Counted from the first letter of the stretch, positions 8,720-17,978 are shown. The stretch: DNA of 58,622 bases from Leptospira sp. (GCA_027531445.1 JAPZRK010000055.1:1-58622); one strand, 5' to 3'. Notes: a model not told the origin generated them from the sequence alone. A program made the numbers and translations.

Positions 8720-9928
8720 ATGTATTTGTTTTTAATTAAAAAACGCATTATAACAGAATACTTGTGTTATTTCTTTCTCTTTTTATGTGGGATGGGGAAT
8801 ACGAATGTAGAGATAGCCTTGCTTTCTATTTTAGGCATGTACTTTTTCGTCGTTAAACAATTTTATAGGTTTTATACAAATATAAAGTTAGGCATAGGAT
8901 TTTCATTTTTTTTAATATTTATTATTTTTTATGCTAGATACTATATCTCACCTGAACCACCACCTGGGTGGGAAAATATGGATTTGGATTATTGGAATTA
9001 TATATTGAAATCAATGCAATTACTGCTTGTATATTTGATAGTTGGGATAGAGCCTAAACCGAAAAATAAATTCAAATTATTAGCATCGTTGTCGTTAGGT
9101 ATGTTGTTTGTTGCTATTTTAAATTCAGTTTTTACGATGATTTATCTAGATCCACCTTACTATGGTAAATCATACCATATATTTCATAAAGTAATCGTTA
9201 ACTCGCCAGGAACAACTATTTTAGGAGGCATGGCGTCGATACTTTTTCTCTCATTTTTAACAAACAAAGATTATAAACCATTCGCCTTTGGAATCGGTTC
9301 AATTCTTGTTTTATCACTAGGAATTTTTATTTCCATTTTATATAGCGCGAGGACTTTATTTTTCGAAATTCTTATAATCTTTTCTCTACAGATCTCTTTT
9401 CTCATCATGAGACGATTCTCTTTGAAAAAAATTGAAGGATTAAGATATCTGTTTCTTATCTTTACATCTTTGTTAGTAGCATTCTTCTTGATTGATCATC
9501 CGTTGTTTTCTAGAATAAAGGATAGAATAGTTTCAGGGGATTATTTAGTAAAGTTTCAGCATACGATTGATTACTGGACTCAGATAAAAACAGGTTTTTG
9601 GATTTATCCAAAAGACCACAGTGGGTATGTCTGGTTTCATAATTTTTTCTTTGATGTCCATCGCACATCTGGACCTAAAACTGCCATCGTTAACTATAGC
9701 TTCTTTATAATCATCTTATTTCTTTTATTAAAGAATATCCAAAAGAGGACATATTTTCATAAAGAACTATTGGTATTATTTATTGCATTTTTCCCTTTTT
9801 TATACACAACCATTCCATGGGAGTCTTCAGAAAATCAAATGATTTCATTTTATGCTGGTCTCGTTGCAATGGTGCTAACAGATGAGCGTAGTTCCAAATT
9901 TAATTCTAAAAAGAATACAGATAATTAA
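8720..9928 (+). CDS. Polytopic membrane protein, O-antigen polymerase (Wzy)/ligase-like
   Basis: A 402-residue protein with about ten hydrophobic segments. A large external loop after mid-protein contains 'YVWFHNFFFDVHRTSG', which resembles the HN-containing loop of Wzy/WaaL-type proteins, and 'ILYSARTLFFEILIIF' resembles the segment before it. No enzyme domain is visible, and Wzy proteins share little sequence, so the call rests on topology, loop pattern and place between the initiating transferase and an O-antigen exporter. It could polymerise repeats or ligate glycan to lipid A-core in the periplasm. It lies 8 bases after the previous gene and 1 base before the Wzm start. Confidence 0.55.
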   Translation: MYLFLIKKRIITEYLCYFFLFLCGMGNTNVEIALLSILGMYFFVVKQFYRFYTNIKLGIGFSFFLIFIIFYARYYISPEPPPGWENMDLDYWNYILKSMQLLLVYLIVGIEPKPKNKFKLLASLSLGMLFVAILNSVFTMIYLDPPYYGKSYHIFHKVIVNSPGTTILGGMASILFLSFLTNKDYKPFAFGIGSILVLSLGIFISILYSARTLFFEILIIFSLQISFLIMRRFSLKKIEGLRYLFLIFTSLLVAFFLIDHPLFSRIKDRIVSGDYLVKFQHTIDYWTQIKTGFWIYPKDHSGYVWFHNFFFDVHRTSGPKTAIVNYSFFIIILFLLLKNIQKRTYFHKELLVLFIAFFPFLYTTIPWESSENQMISFYAGLVAMVLTDERSSKFNSKKNTDN

Positions 9929-9929
9929 T

Positions 9930-10778
9930 ATGAATAATTCTGAAACTAAATTTGAAACCATAATCACTTCGCAATCTAGATTTTTTTCATTCAATTTCAA
10001 GGAACTTTGGACCTATAAAGATTTAATTTATTTTTTCGTTAAAAGAGATTTTGTTGCAGTTTATAAACAAACAATTTTAGGACCTTTGTGGTATTTAGTA
10101 CAGCCAATTGTGACTTCTTTCGTTATGATTTTAGTTTTTACTAAAATTGCCAGATTGGATACGGGTCTAATTCCTCCAGTTTTATTTTATTTTAGTGGAA
10201 ACATGCTTTGGATGTACTTCGCTGATAATTTGATTCGAACATCGGATACGTTTATCACAAACTCTTCGATTTTTGGAAAAGTATATTTTCCACGCTTAAC
10301 AGCACCAATTAGTTCTGCTTTATCAGGTATGATATCATTTGTAATTCAATACTTTTTGTTCTTTTGTATTTATCTTTATTATTGTTTTTCTTCGAATTTG
10401 GAATTTAAGTATTATATTTTTTTTACTCCCTTTCTTCTGATTTATTTGGCCGTACTAAGCTTTTCATTCGGAATATTGATCTCTGCACTCACTACTAAAT
10501 ATAGGGATCTGAAGTTTGTGTTGAAGTTTGGTTTACAATTATGGATGTATGCTTCACCTATCGCATACTCACTAGAACAAGTTCCGAATAAATATTTAAG
10601 TATTTATATGTTTAATCCGCTTGTTCCAGTTATTGAGATATTCCGTTTTTTTCATTTCGGATATACTTTACTTTCGCCAATACATTTAATTGCAAATCTC
10701 GTCTTCCTTACGATTTTATTTTTTGGAAGTATCCTTTTGTTCAATAAGGTCGAAAGATCTTTTATAGATTCTGTATAA
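9930..10778 (+). CDS. wzm: O-antigen/polysaccharide ABC exporter permease (Wzm)
   Basis: A 282-residue ABC-2 type permease, pairing with the ATPase encoded next to move lipid-linked polysaccharide across the inner membrane. The N-terminal amphipathic part has 'ELWTYKDLIYFFVKRDFVAV' and 'QTILGPLWYLVQP', a signature of Wzm/KpsM-type permeases. Six hydrophobic segments follow, with 'KYRDLKFVLKFGLQLWMYASP' near the fifth (family pattern Y-RDL...Q..fy.sPi). An in-frame ATG at 9882 would add 16 residues but overlaps the upstream gene. ATG 9930, one base after that gene's stop, gives the normal family length and was chosen. Confidence 0.88.
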   Translation: MNNSETKFETIITSQSRFFSFNFKELWTYKDLIYFFVKRDFVAVYKQTILGPLWYLVQPIVTSFVMILVFTKIARLDTGLIPPVLFYFSGNMLWMYFADNLIRTSDTFITNSSIFGKVYFPRLTAPISSALSGMISFVIQYFLFFCIYLYYCFSSNLEFKYYIFFTPFLLIYLAVLSFSFGILISALTTKYRDLKFVLKFGLQLWMYASPIAYSLEQVPNKYLSIYMFNPLVPVIEIFRFFHFGYTLLSPIHLIANLVFLTILFFGSILLFNKVERSFIDSV

Positions 10779-10792
10779 AAACTTAAAGAAAA

Positions 10793-12100
10793 ATGGAAAA
10801 AGCAATCGTTTTTGATCAAGTGAGTAAAGAATATAGATTAGGGCAAATCTCCCATGGATTTTTTTACAGAGATTTGCAATCTTGGATCGCAAGGAAGCTA
10901 GGTAAAAAAGATCCTAATTCTTTTTCATTATTTGATAATGTAGATAATAAGAATGATCAAAGTTCAAATCTTTATAAGGCTTTAGATAAAATTAGTCTTT
11001 CAATAGATAAAGGCGAAGTTGTCGGAATAATTGGAAAGAACGGCGCAGGGAAATCAACTCTACTTAAAATACTTTCAAAAGTAACTTCTCCATCGAGTGG
11101 ACGGATTTTGATTAATGGGAAAATTGCTAGCCTTTTAGAAGTTGGTACAGGTTTTCATCCTGAACTTACCGGCAGAGAAAATGTTTTTTTGAATGGAGCG
11201 ATTCTAGGTATGAATCGTTCTGAAATTGCATCGAAATTTGATGAAATTGTCGAATTTTCTGGTGTTGGTCAATTCATTGATACACCAGTTAAACGCTATT
11301 CCAGTGGAATGTATGTTAGACTTGCATTTGCTGTCGCTGCACATTTAGAGCCTGATATCTTGGTTATAGATGAGGTGTTAGCTGTCGGAGATATAGAATT
11401 TCAAAAAAAATGTTTGGGAAAAATGAATTCTATCTCAAAAAATTCAGGAAGAACTATCCTATTTGTTAGTCATAATATGGCCGCCATTGCCAGTTTATGT
11501 AGCCGCGCAATTTACTTAAAAAAAGGTGAGATTGTTTTTGATGGCAATGTACAAGAAGGGATTAATTATTATTTGAATGATAATCAAAGTGATATGAGTC
11601 AATCTCTAATTGATCGCTTAGATAGGATAGGTGAAGGTAATATTCGATTTATGGAAGCATGGACCGAGGATGCGAGCGGCACCCGTCGTAATCTATTTTT
11701 GTCAGGTGAAGATATTGTCATTGTGACTAAGATCAAAGTTAAGGTTAGTCATCAATTCAAAAGATTAACAGCTGCCTACGCCATAAAGGATAATCAAGAC
11801 TTTCAAATTACGGATTTAAATTCCACGTCTGTTGGTACTGAGTTTAATAATCCTATGGGGGAAGAATACGTTATAAAATGTAAGGTAAAAGAAGTTCCCT
11901 TAACCACAGGGGTATATATTTTCAATGCAATAATCCGAACAGACAATCAAATTCAAGATTTCCTTCAAAATGTTTCTAGCTTTCAAATTGAGGAAGGTGA
12001 TTTCTATAAAACAGGAAAAACCATTGAAAAGGGACAGGGAGTGGTTTTGTTTAAACAGGATTGGGAATTGTTAGATTCTAAAGCATTAGAAATTAGTTAA
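10793..12100 (+). CDS. wzt: O-antigen ABC exporter ATPase with C-terminal substrate-binding extension (Wzt)
   Basis: A 435-residue ATPase powering the Wzm channel. Walker A GKNGAGKST starts at residue 81. Further on are 'HPELTGRENVFLNGAILGM' (typical of Wzt/TagH), the signature 'YSSGMYVRLAFA', Walker B 'DILVIDEVLAVGD' and the switch histidine in 'LFVSHN'. About 170 residues follow the ATPase domain, predicted to be the Wzt C-terminal beta-sandwich that recognises the modified non-reducing end of the glycan in ABC-type O-antigen systems. Such exporters usually move chains already completed in the cytoplasm, which bears on the role of the Wzy-like gene upstream. The stop abuts the ATG of the next gene. 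Confidence 0.92.
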   Translation: MEKAIVFDQVSKEYRLGQISHGFFYRDLQSWIARKLGKKDPNSFSLFDNVDNKNDQSSNLYKALDKISLSIDKGEVVGIIGKNGAGKSTLLKILSKVTSPSSGRILINGKIASLLEVGTGFHPELTGRENVFLNGAILGMNRSEIASKFDEIVEFSGVGQFIDTPVKRYSSGMYVRLAFAVAAHLEPDILVIDEVLAVGDIEFQKKCLGKMNSISKNSGRTILFVSHNMAAIASLCSRAIYLKKGEIVFDGNVQEGINYYLNDNQSDMSQSLIDRLDRIGEGNIRFMEAWTEDASGTRRNLFLSGEDIVIVTKIKVKVSHQFKRLTAAYAIKDNQDFQITDLNSTSVGTEFNNPMGEEYVIKCKVKEVPLTTGVYIFNAIIRTDNQIQDFLQNVSSFQIEEGDFYKTGKTIEKGQGVVLFKQDWELLDSKALEIS

Positions 12101-12913
12101 ATGATTAAAAAAATTATAAGAAAAATAATACAGAAAATTCTATATTCTCTCGGGGCAGATTTAACAGTTAAAAAGTTGGATCCATATGCTTTCCTTCTAG
12201 ATGTTAAGAGGTATGAAAAACAGAATATAAGTTTATTGGGAAATCAATTTACGATAGTGGATTCGCTTTCCTTTTACTATAGTTATCGAGAAATCTTTTC
12301 CGATAGAATTTATGAATTCAAAACTTTTAACCAAACTCCTTATATAATTGACTGTGGTGCAAATGTAGGTACGAGTATTTCTTTTTTTAAATCAATCTAT
12401 CCGAATGCTAAAATTGTAGCATTTGAAGCAGACCCGAAAGTGTATGAAGTGTGTCGGGAAAATATCACATCACAAGGCCTTTCAGATGTGGAGCTTAAAA
12501 ATCTAGCACTATGGGATGAGGAGACACAAATTGAATTTTTATCTGAAGGAGCGGATGCCGGTCGAATAGACCAATCTTTAAAAAAAGATAACATTGTGCG
12601 AGTGAAAACTGCCGTATTGAGTCAATACATTACAGATAATGTAGATTTTTTAAAAATAGATATCGAAGGTGCAGAATTACGCGTATTACAAGAAAGCCGA
12701 TCATTCCTTAAAAATGTAAAAAATCTATTTGTTGAATACCATTCCTTTGAAAATCAAGAGCAGGTTTTAGATCAAATTTTAAATATAATAAGTTCTGCTG
12801 GTTTTCGATATCAATTAAAAACGATTTTTGCTTCCGCAAATCCTTATCTCGCCATTGGATCGAACGTTGGCATGGATCTCCAAATCAATATTTTTGCTTA
12901 CAAGATTGAATAA
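12101..12913 (+). CDS. FkbM family SAM-dependent methyltransferase
   Basis: A 270-residue class I methyltransferase of the FkbM family, which O-methylates sugars or polyketides. Motif I is 'IIDCGANVGTSISFF', followed by 'AKIVAFEADPKVYEVC' (acidic end of beta 2) and the family hallmark 'VDFLKIDIEGAELRVL'. Placed directly behind Wzt, it could add the terminal methyl group that stops chain growth and is read by Wzt C-terminal domains, as in some ABC-dependent O-antigens; this is inference. It starts immediately after the wzt stop codon (TAA|ATG), without a clear binding site, so coupling to wzt translation is likely. It overlaps the next start by one base (TAATG). Confidence 0.87.
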   Translation: MIKKIIRKIIQKILYSLGADLTVKKLDPYAFLLDVKRYEKQNISLLGNQFTIVDSLSFYYSYREIFSDRIYEFKTFNQTPYIIDCGANVGTSISFFKSIYPNAKIVAFEADPKVYEVCRENITSQGLSDVELKNLALWDEETQIEFLSEGADAGRIDQSLKKDNIVRVKTAVLSQYITDNVDFLKIDIEGAELRVLQESRSFLKNVKNLFVEYHSFENQEQVLDQILNIISSAGFRYQLKTIFASANPYLAIGSNVGMDLQINIFAYKIE

Positions 12914-13602
12914 TGGTTATTGGAAACGGAATGCTTGCAAATGCGTTTAGTTCTTACGGGGCAGATGATGACGTTGTAATTTTTGCCTCTGGAGTTTCAA
13001 ATTCAAAAACAGAGGACCTATCCGATTTGGAACGTGAAGTCAATTTAATTAATAAAGTTAAATTTGAAATGTCATCGGAAAGTTATTTCATTTATTTTTC
13101 TACGGTAAGTATAGAAGATCCAGATTTACTTAATACTCATTATGTTATTCATAAAAAGAATGTCGAAAATTTGATTAAAGATAATTTTAAGAATTATATT
13201 ATATTTAGATTAACTAATGTTGTTGGTAAAACAAATAACCAGAATACGGTTTTTAACTTTTTGAAAAGCAGGATTGAGTCTGGAAAGGCATTTGAACTTT
13301 GGAAGAATGCGACACGGAATCTAATTGATATCGATCAGTTGACTCAAGTCGTTGGCATCTTTTTAAAAAATAAAATCGTATGGAATACACAAACAATTAA
13401 TATTGGAAGTCCTGATAATATTAAAGTAATAGATTTACTTTCATCACTTGAGTTATATATGAATAAAAAAGCAAATGTAACACTGGTGAATAGAGGGGCT
13501 ACAGTAGCAATAGATTTAAAGGTCATGAAGGAACAAATTCAAAATCATTTTGAAAAATTTCAATTTCATTCAATTCAGACCATAATCGCAAAATATGCAT
13601 AA
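12913..13602 (+). CDS. Compact SDR-like nucleotide-sugar oxidoreductase/epimerase
   Basis: A 229-residue protein, much shorter than the usual 290-350 residues of extended SDRs. It begins straight into a nucleotide-binding loop, 'VIGNGMLANAF'. It keeps 'YFIYFSTVSIED' (catalytic serine/threonine region), YVIHK as a YxxxK pair, and 'FRLTNVVG', like the 'R.tNvyG' block of epimerases. The C-terminal 'NIGSPDNIKVIDL' is the substrate-side element. The catalytic triad therefore looks intact despite the small size. The reaction is unknown; it may act on a nucleotide sugar used by the next glycosyltransferase. Overlap is 1 base upstream and 8 bases (ATGCATAA) downstream. Confidence 0.65.
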   Translation: MVIGNGMLANAFSSYGADDDVVIFASGVSNSKTEDLSDLEREVNLINKVKFEMSSESYFIYFSTVSIEDPDLLNTHYVIHKKNVENLIKDNFKNYIIFRLTNVVGKTNNQNTVFNFLKSRIESGKAFELWKNATRNLIDIDQLTQVVGIFLKNKIVWNTQTINIGSPDNIKVIDLLSSLELYMNKKANVTLVNRGATVAIDLKVMKEQIQNHFEKFQFHSIQTIIAKYA

Positions 13603-15097
13603 TCGTAATGTTGCTATTTTAAATACCAGCGATATCGGCGGAGGTGCCGCTAGAGCGGCATATGGTCTATATCAATCTTTGCGAGATTTGAAAGTTCCGG
13701 TCAAATATTTAGTTAAACAAAAACTTTCAAATGATTCGGACATCCTTCAGCTTCCCTACATATTAAAAATCCGAGAGAAGGCAATATCTTCCTTATTGGA
13801 TAAGATAGTCAAAGACAACCGAACATCAGTAAGTAACACTTTATTTAAGATAGATGATTCAGGAGATAGATTCTTTCCATATGCTGATCTCAATGAGTAC
13901 GAGGTAATACATCTTCATTGGATTACAAACTTTCTAAATCCTGAGATTATATACAATCTGGGAAAAAGCAAAAATCTAGTTTGGACATTACATGACACTT
14001 CTTCCTTTACGGCAGGATGTCATTATACAAGTAACTGCAATCAGTTTCATGTAGATTGTTCAAATTGTCCTCAATTAGAAAGTTTAAATGGGAAACAAAT
14101 TCAAAAAGTGTATTTTGAAAGGAAAATGAAGTTTCTGTCAGCGATCCCGATTACGTTTGTAGTGGCGAGTAAATGGATGGAATCACTTCTTAAGGAAAGT
14201 CGGTTGTTCTCAAAGCATAGGATCGAATACATACCTTATTCCATAAATACTTCCGAAGTTTTCAAACCATTGGATAAAATGGAATCAAAAAGAAGACTAG
14301 GAATTCCGAATAAGTCCATCTCGATCCTTTTTGCTGCAGATAATGGAAACGAAAAAAGGAAAGGTTTCCAATTGTTATTAGATGCATTATTACATCTTTC
14401 TTCTCAAAATGAAATTAAGAATTTAATAGAATTGGATCAAATTCAGCTTGTTTGTCTGGGTCAAATTCATCAATCCATAACAAAGTTAGGATTTCCTTGG
14501 ATATCTATTCCACGAATTGAGAGCGATGAACTCTTGAATATCTTCTACAATTCAGGAGATATGTTAATTTTACCTTCTATTGAAGACAATCTTCCTCTAA
14601 CCATGTTAGAGTCCATTTCAGCAGGAACACCTATAGTTGCTTTTGCAGTGGGTGGTATGAAAGATATAGTAAATAACGACGTGAATGGTGAGATTGTAAA
14701 TTCACTGAGCGCTCAAGATTTAAGTGAGGCAATGATAAGACTGATTCGTAAAGTTTTAGCTGATCCATTGAACACACTTTCAAAATCAACGCGTCAGTAT
14801 GCTGAGGCAAATTTACGTAGACCCAAGGAGGCTTTAGCTTACATTGATCTTTATTCAGATTTAAATAAAAAGACAAAATCTTCTGTCCAAGGAGATTTAA
14901 AGGGTGTTGATAATCCTTATATAAAAATGTATCCTTTTACATACATGTTGATCCTTCTTAAATTATTTAAACAAGATTTTATCTCAACACTACCACATAT
15001 TGTTTATAATAAGTTTGTTCCTGAATTTATGAAAATTCCTTATCGTTTACTCAAAAAATACTTTTTGCAATTTGTAATTTCAAAAATTAAATCATAA
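13595..15097 (+). CDS. GT4 glycosyltransferase with cysteine-rich insert
   Basis: A 500-residue GT-B glycosyltransferase. The N-terminus 'ILNTSDIGGGAARAAYGLYQ' is a GT4 acceptor-domain start with the glycine loop. 'WTLHDTSSFTAGCHYT' is followed by a Cys-rich stretch (CHYTSNC...DCSNCPQL), a pattern shared by a recognisable GT4 subgroup in O-antigen loci; it could bind metal or form a local fold. The C-terminal domain has 'LPSIEDNLPLTMLESISAG' then 'TPIVAFAVGGMKDIV', the donor-site region. About 60 residues after the GT fold are basic and partly hydrophobic, perhaps for membrane association. Donor and acceptor are not readable. Confidence 0.83.
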   Translation: MHNRNVAILNTSDIGGGAARAAYGLYQSLRDLKVPVKYLVKQKLSNDSDILQLPYILKIREKAISSLLDKIVKDNRTSVSNTLFKIDDSGDRFFPYADLNEYEVIHLHWITNFLNPEIIYNLGKSKNLVWTLHDTSSFTAGCHYTSNCNQFHVDCSNCPQLESLNGKQIQKVYFERKMKFLSAIPITFVVASKWMESLLKESRLFSKHRIEYIPYSINTSEVFKPLDKMESKRRLGIPNKSISILFAADNGNEKRKGFQLLLDALLHLSSQNEIKNLIELDQIQLVCLGQIHQSITKLGFPWISIPRIESDELLNIFYNSGDMLILPSIEDNLPLTMLESISAGTPIVAFAVGGMKDIVNNDVNGEIVNSLSAQDLSEAMIRLIRKVLADPLNTLSKSTRQYAEANLRRPKEALAYIDLYSDLNKKTKSSVQGDLKGVDNPYIKMYPFTYMLILLKLFKQDFISTLPHIVYNKFVPEFMKIPYRLLKKYFLQFVISKIKS

Positions 15098-17034
15098 TGT
15101 GTGGAATTGCTGGAATTATATCCAAAGATCATATTGATAGCGATCATTTAAAGTCGTTTGAAATGATGTTATCGTCTCTCACTCATAGAGGACCTGATGG
15201 AGAAGGTAGGCTTTCCTCCAGTCAAGTGCTTATTGGAATGAAAAGACTAAGTATCATTGATCTTTCTCACGGTTGGCAACCACTATGGAATGAAGATAAA
15301 TCTATAGCCGTCATAGCAAATGGAGAAATTTATAACTATCTTGAACTTAAAACAGATTTAGAAAAAAAAGGTCACCTGTTTAACTCTGGTAGTGATTGTG
15401 AGACTATTGTTCATGCATATGAAGAATATGGAATCGAGTTTGTACACCATCTACGTGGGATGTTTGCAATCTGTTTATTCGATAAACTCAAAAATAAAGT
15501 ATATTTATTTCGAGATCGAATGGGAGAAAAACCTCTTTATATCCATGAAACTAACAGAGAAATTTTATTTTCTTCAGAAATGAAGTCATTGTTATCTTCA
15601 AAGAGAGTTTCATTTTCATTTGATCATGCAAGCATTCGAGATTATTTCGCCTATCAATATATCCCTGAACCAAAAACTGCGATTGATGGAGTTAGGAAAT
15701 TGCCTGCAGGTTCTTATCTAGAAGTAGATTTAGTTAACTGGAAATCGGTTCAACACACCTATTGGAAGATTGAGGATGCTCCTGCTATCGTTGGGAATCC
15801 AGAAAAATTGATTTTATCAGAGTTAGAAGAACTACATAAGCTAATCATTCGTTCTGATGTTCCAGTTGGAGTCGCTCTTAGTGGCGGAATAGACTCATCT
15901 TTAATCAGTTTTTTTTCTTCCAAATTCTATCCGGGTAGGATTGAGGCGTTTAGTGTTGGTTATCCAAATGAACCAAAAAATGATGAGCGTGCTGATGCAA
16001 GGAAGTTAACGAAACAATTAGATATTCCTCTCCATGAAATCGAATTAACAACTGAAGCTTTTGTAAATGACTTTGAGACAATGAATTTTTATCGTGATGA
16101 TCCGATAGCGGATATCTCAGGCTATGGTTATTTTCTTTTAAGTCGAAAAGCAAGAGAGATGAATGTGCCAGTCTTATTACAAGGACAAGGCGGAGATGAA
16201 TTATTTTTTGGTTATCAATGGCTGCGAGAGGCTCTAAATGTTTCAGAAGAGCTAGGAAAATATCACTCGCTTCCAGCTTTAATCATTAAGCAATTTATTA
16301 AAAACTTGCCGAAATGGGACAATCTATTGGATGTAAAAAAATGGCTTTTCTCTATTTTTAGAATAAAGGGTTCTTTTAAAAATGCATGGAATCTTTTTAG
16401 AAAATATAAATATCCTGCCTTTTATGAATTAGCTCCCGATTTTTTAGATGCAATTAGAGTTTCGGATCAATATTTCACCAAAGAATTTAAATCTAAAGTT
16501 AATGATTCGCATCCAAGCGATGTTTATCTAAAACAGCTGAATGCATGTGAAAAGTTAGATATTCAAATAACTAAAAACATTTGTGAAACATATCTCCTAG
16601 AAAATGGTATCGCTCAAGGAGATCGGTTGAGTATGGCATCATCCATTGAACTGCGATTACCATTATGTGATTATAAATTAGTAGAACTAGTTATTGGCCT
16701 TCGAAAGGCTAATGTTGATATTCCAGATTTTAAACTTGGATTAAAAAGTTGGTTAAAAAAATCACTTAGAGGAATCATCTCTGATGAGATTTTAGATCGA
16801 CCGAAAAAAGGTTTTAATCCACCTGTTTTAGAATGGCATAATGCTATCTTCGAAAGATTTGGAAGTCAGTTGGATAATGGAATATTAGTAAATTCAAATA
16901 TTTTAACATTTGAAGCGGGAAAGGCTTTAGCTTTAGGTCCGTTTCCAAATGGGGTGATATCACCTTTTTCTTTCAAAGCATTGGTTCTAGAAAATTGGTC
17001 AAGGCAAATGAAGGAATTGACCGAAAATGCCTAA
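15097..17034 (+). CDS. asnB: Glutamine-dependent amidotransferase, asparagine synthase (AsnB) family
   Basis: A 645-residue class II glutamine amidotransferase joined to an ATP-pyrophosphatase synthase domain. Start ATG-TGT places the nucleophile Cys2 at the mature N-terminus (MCGIAGI). 'LTHRGPDGEG', 'MKRLSIIDLS' and 'VIANGEIYNY' belong to the glutaminase half. 'GVALSGGIDSSLISF' is the ATP-binding PP-loop, and 'LLQGQGGDELFFGY' and 'SMASSIELRLPLCDYKLVE' complete the synthetase half. In O-antigen loci such proteins (for example the WbpS/WecB-neighbour type) are usually assigned to amidation of uronic acid residues rather than asparagine synthesis. That role here is inferred from context. Overlaps: TAATG upstream, ATGCCTAA downstream. 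Confidence 0.88.
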   Translation: MCGIAGIISKDHIDSDHLKSFEMMLSSLTHRGPDGEGRLSSSQVLIGMKRLSIIDLSHGWQPLWNEDKSIAVIANGEIYNYLELKTDLEKKGHLFNSGSDCETIVHAYEEYGIEFVHHLRGMFAICLFDKLKNKVYLFRDRMGEKPLYIHETNREILFSSEMKSLLSSKRVSFSFDHASIRDYFAYQYIPEPKTAIDGVRKLPAGSYLEVDLVNWKSVQHTYWKIEDAPAIVGNPEKLILSELEELHKLIIRSDVPVGVALSGGIDSSLISFFSSKFYPGRIEAFSVGYPNEPKNDERADARKLTKQLDIPLHEIELTTEAFVNDFETMNFYRDDPIADISGYGYFLLSRKAREMNVPVLLQGQGGDELFFGYQWLREALNVSEELGKYHSLPALIIKQFIKNLPKWDNLLDVKKWLFSIFRIKGSFKNAWNLFRKYKYPAFYELAPDFLDAIRVSDQYFTKEFKSKVNDSHPSDVYLKQLNACEKLDIQITKNICETYLLENGIAQGDRLSMASSIELRLPLCDYKLVELVIGLRKANVDIPDFKLGLKSWLKKSLRGIISDEILDRPKKGFNPPVLEWHNAIFERFGSQLDNGILVNSNILTFEAGKALALGPFPNGVISPFSFKALVLENWSRQMKELTENA

Positions 17035-17971
17035 ATCCCTTAGTCCAATCATTTTGTTCGCATTTAACAGACCTGATCATACTTTAAGAACTTTGGAAAG
17101 TTTGGCTCGAAATATATTAGCCAATGAGTCAACATTGATTGTTTATGCTGACGGACCGAAGTTTGAAAGTAGTGATGAAACATTAAGGCGAATCGAAAAT
17201 ACACGTCAAATAATCCGTTCAAAAAAATGGTGCAAAGACGTAATATTGCACGAGTCGAATGAAAATAAAGGTTTAGCAAAATCAGTTATACAAGGCGTTT
17301 CTGAGGTACTTTCAAATAATGACTCGGCAATCGTTTTGGAAGACGATTTAGAACTCTCCTCTAACTTTTTGGTCTATATGAACGAGGCGTTACAAACTTA
17401 TAGATACGAGGAATCAATATTCTCCGTTAGTGGATATAGGTATCCATTGTTAAAAGAAGTAGATTTTAAAGAAGATGTATTTCTTTTTCCAAGAGCATCA
17501 ACGTGGGGTTGGGGAACTTGGAAAAATAGGTGGTTTAAGGCCGAATGGGATCTGAATCCAACTGATCGAATTGTAAGTGATAAGGAAACACAAAAGCAGT
17601 TCAATCGAGGCGGAGATGATATGTCGGGTATGTTGATCGATTCAATTATTGGAAAGAACCAATCTTGGGGAATCAAATGGTGTTATAGTCATTTTAAAAA
17701 TAACGCATATGGTCTTTTTCCGAGATATTCACTTCTAAAAAATATAGGTATAGATGGAAGCGGAGAGCATTGCAAACCGTCTGATATTGACTTTGGTATC
17801 ATTGAGGGGGAGGACAAAGAATTCTCTTTTCCTAAAAAGTTATCTCCAAATGCAAGCATTATTAATTCGCTTCGGTTGTTCTTTGCCCAAGAGGAACCAG
17901 CACCTATCAAGTACTCTTTAAAATTTTTTTTTCAAAGAATAAAGAGAAGACTTCTTCGTACATTCGCATAA
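17027..17971 (+). CDS. GT2-like glycosyltransferase
   Basis: A 314-residue GT-A fold protein. 'PIILFAFNRPDHTLRTLESL' opens the nucleotide-binding half, 'ESNENKGLAKSVIQGVSEVL' and 'AIVLEDDLELSSNFL' carry the acidic metal-binding motif (EDD, in the place of DxD). 'RASTWGWGTWKNRW' is a conserved block of this subgroup. It probably acts at the cytoplasmic face in O-unit assembly. The start overlaps the amidotransferase gene by 8 bases with GAAGGA upstream. A nine-T run at 17924-17932 near the end would change the last residues if it slipped, but the frame is intact here. Confidence 0.78.
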   Translation: MPKSLSPIILFAFNRPDHTLRTLESLARNILANESTLIVYADGPKFESSDETLRRIENTRQIIRSKKWCKDVILHESNENKGLAKSVIQGVSEVLSNNDSAIVLEDDLELSSNFLVYMNEALQTYRYEESIFSVSGYRYPLLKEVDFKEDVFLFPRASTWGWGTWKNRWFKAEWDLNPTDRIVSDKETQKQFNRGGDDMSGMLIDSIIGKNQSWGIKWCYSHFKNNAYGLFPRYSLLKNIGIDGSGEHCKPSDIDFGIIEGEDKEFSFPKKLSPNASIINSLRLFFAQEEPAPIKYSLKFFFQRIKRRLLRTFA

Positions 17972-17978
17972 TCTGAAA

